From Candidatus Omnitrophota bacterium (GTDB lineage: Bacteria > Omnitrophota > Gorgyraeia > Gygaellales > Profunditerraquicolaceae), in contig JAFGET010000179.1 of the NCBI GenBank assembly GCA_016931435.1, positions 1 to 8,112 on the forward strand: a stretch of DNA of 8,112 bases. Reading direction: 5' to 3'. This document shows, in pieces, positions 6,759-8,112 of this stretch; within the stretch, counting starts at the first letter, position 1; each line of letters starts with the position of its first letter. The notes under the pieces were generated by a model. It saw nothing but the letters and a program-made list of their open reading frames with translations, ran no database searches and was not told the origin of the DNA. The position numbers and the translations under genes are program-made.

Positions 6759-7457
6759 ATGTGCCTGAAATCCGTAGACAAGATTTATTCCAATAGGGGT
6801 AATTTAAAGATAGTCGAATTTGTAAAAGAAAATCATAAAAAGATATTGGATGTCGGATGCGGCACAGGAGGTAACGCTCAGTTGATCAAAAAGAAATTTC
6901 CGCATGCGGTTATAGACGGCATCACCATCTCAAAAAGAGAGTCGGGCGAATGTTTAAAGCATATGAGAAATCTTTACATTATAGATATAAATACGGAATG
7001 GCCCGGCTTTACCGATTGTAAATACGACCTCATATTATTTTCGCATATTTTGGAACATACTGTTTCCCCCAAAGATATTATAGGCAGATTTAGCGGGCTG
7101 TTGTCTGAGTGCGGTCAGATATTAATCGCCGTGCCAAATTTTATGAATTGGAAAACAAGGTTTGAGCTATTGAAGGGGCGTTTTCGATATACCGATGAGG
7201 GCATATTTGATTTTACACATTTAAGATTTTTTACATTTTATACGGTGAAAGAATTGCTTGTTGATGAGAGATTTAAAACCGATAAATTTTATTCCGACGG
7301 ACATTTTCCGTTAGGCATTCTCCGAAAGCGTATTTTTAGAAAGAGATTATGTTCATTTATTGATGCAGCCTTTCTTAAATTTTTTCCTAATATATTTGCG
7401 TCTCAGTTTATATTGTTGCTCTCTTTAAAACCCTATAATAAAAAGGAGAAAAACTAA
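6759..7457 (+). CDS. Class I SAM-dependent methyltransferase, 232 aa (241 aa if started at 6732)
   Basis: This is a Rossmann-fold methyltransferase of the Methyltransf_11/23 type. Counting from the start at 6759, the SAM motif ILDVGCGTGG is at residues 29-38. The acidic end of strand two lies in DGITIS (53-58), and the post-motif strand LILFSHILEH at 91-100 has the usual histidine and glutamate. PNFMNW follows at 126-131. The pattern GIFDFTHLRFFTFYTVKELL (148-167) is typical of methyltransferases in cell-surface glycan loci. The substrate is probably a sugar hydroxyl, a carboxylate or a chain end, but this is not determined by the sequence. The 6759 start is preferred because AAGG precedes it at good spacing and the added residues (MYINILRFT) match nothing in the family core. 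With 6732 the gene would overlap the radical SAM gene by 11 bases. Its last codons, encoding KKEK, contain the AAGGAG that probably serves the next gene. Confidence 0.9.
   Translation: MCLKSVDKIYSNRGNLKIVEFVKENHKKILDVGCGTGGNAQLIKKKFPHAVIDGITISKRESGECLKHMRNLYIIDINTEWPGFTDCKYDLILFSHILEHTVSPKDIIGRFSGLLSECGQILIAVPNFMNWKTRFELLKGRFRYTDEGIFDFTHLRFFTFYTVKELLVDERFKTDKFYSDGHFPLGILRKRIFRKRLCSFIDAAFLKFFPNIFASQFILLLSLKPYNKKEKN
7443..7448 (+). promoter_or_regulatory. Shine-Dalgarno supporting a TTG start for the GT2 gene
   Basis: AAGGAG inside the end of the methyltransferase gene is 11 bases before an in-frame TTG at 7460 but 20 bases before the first in-frame ATG at 7469. The spacing favours TTG as the initiation codon. 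Confidence 0.5.
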
Positions 7458-7459
7458 AT

Positions 7460-8112
7460 TTGCAAAATATGGTAAAACCTAAAGTAAGTATCATTATGTC
7501 TACCTGCAACGGGGAATGCTATTTAAGAGATTGCATAGAATCTGTTTTGGAACAATCCTTGCCCGGGTTTGAGTTTTTAATAATCGACGATTGTTCCAGG
7601 GATAGCAGTGTAAGGATTATAAGAAGCTATAGTGATTCACGGATAAAGCTTATAGGGCAAAACAGGGAGAATAAAGGCCTATTCTACGGCCTTAACGAAC
7701 TCATCAGGCATTCATCGAGTGAATTGATTAAGGTGTGGTCTCAGGATGATATTATGCTGAGGTCCTGCCTGGAAGAAGGCGTTAGTTTTCATGAGAAACA
7801 CCCTGAGGCGGGCTGCTTTTATACCAGCTATTATATCATTGACAGCAAAGGAGATATTATTCAAAAACTAGCGGATGATAATAAGGTGTTTGTATTGACT
7901 CAAGAAGAAGGCGATAAATTTTTGCTTACCTGCGGAAGCGTATGCGGCAACATCTCCACGCTCTTTTTTCTTAAGGAAGTTTTTAAAAATGTAGGTTATT
8001 TTAAAGAGGATTGCATCTCAGGAGATTTTGAAATGATGGTCAGGACCCTATCAAAATACAAAATAGCCCTCATCAATAAACCGTTAATGAAATTGAGAAG
8101 ACATAAGAGGCA
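7460..8112 (+). CDS. Glycosyltransferase family 2 (GT-A fold), N-terminal part (3' end outside window)
   Basis: The frame is open to the right edge, with 217 complete codons from the TTG at 7460 (214 from the ATG at 7469). The start of the fold is KVSIIMSTCNGECYLRDCI (residues 8-26), the canonical GT2 opening strand and helix. It is followed by SVLEQSL (28-34) and FLIIDDCSRDSS (39-50), whose DD binds the nucleotide. WSQDD at 93-97 is the DxD-equivalent metal-binding site in its common QDD form. GDFEMMVR further on corresponds to the region of the catalytic base in GT2 enzymes, where an ED/DxE-type acid is expected. It would add a sugar from a nucleotide donor with inversion, at the cytoplasmic face of the membrane. 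The end of the domain and any membrane or second domain lie beyond the window. It follows the methyltransferase stop by two bases, consistent with the same operon. The choice between the TTG and ATG starts is explained by the ribosome binding site at 7443-7448. Confidence 0.92.
   Translation, partial: MQNMVKPKVSIIMSTCNGECYLRDCIESVLEQSLPGFEFLIIDDCSRDSSVRIIRSYSDSRIKLIGQNRENKGLFYGLNELIRHSSSELIKVWSQDDIMLRSCLEEGVSFHEKHPEAGCFYTSYYIIDSKGDIIQKLADDNKVFVLTQEEGDKFLLTCGSVCGNISTLFFLKEVFKNVGYFKEDCISGDFEMMVRTLSKYKIALINKPLMKLRRHKR

Overview
The window is an interior slice of a large surface-polysaccharide (O-antigen, capsule or exopolysaccharide) biosynthesis locus. All genes lie on the + strand, and no gap exceeds about 30 bases. 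The sequence is moderately AT-rich, with many AGA/AGG arginine and ATA isoleucine codons and A/T-rich junctions. CgeB-like and GT4 transferases, an FkbM methyltransferase and a radical SAM/SPASM protein occur together. That combination recalls polysaccharide islands of environmental, often uncultured, Gram-negative lineages such as Omnitrophota, Elusimicrobiota or Planctomycetota. This assignment is an impression from gene content and protein style, not something the window proves.

Layout, left to right: the last 48 codons of a probable GT4 glycosyltransferase (to 148); a complete GT4 glycosyltransferase (152-1294); a CgeB-like glycosyltransferase (1310-2317); an FkbM-family methyltransferase (2314-3180); a second complete GT4 glycosyltransferase (3209-4375); a multi-spanning membrane protein that looks like a Wzy-type polysaccharide polymerase (4368-5768); a radical SAM protein with a SPASM-like C-terminal cysteine region (5765-6742); a class I SAM-dependent methyltransferase (about 6759-7457); and the N-terminal part of a GT2 (GT-A fold) glycosyltransferase running off the right edge (from about 7460).

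The genes overlap by 4 to 8 bases or are separated by 2 to 28 bases. No terminator, internal promoter, RNA gene, mobile element, repeat array or CRISPR was recognised, so the simplest reading is one polycistronic transcript with translational coupling. Functionally, the five glycosyltransferases (two of them partial) would build a lipid-linked oligosaccharide on the cytoplasmic face of the membrane. The FkbM and class I methyltransferases could methylate sugars or chain ends, the radical SAM enzyme could perform an unknown radical modification, and the membrane protein could polymerise repeat units after export. The initiating phosphoglycosyltransferase, the flippase and the nucleotide-sugar synthesis genes are not here and would be expected outside the window.

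I see no clearly new class of system. The least explained elements are the radical SAM/SPASM protein next to a methyltransferase and the divergent polymerase-like membrane protein.
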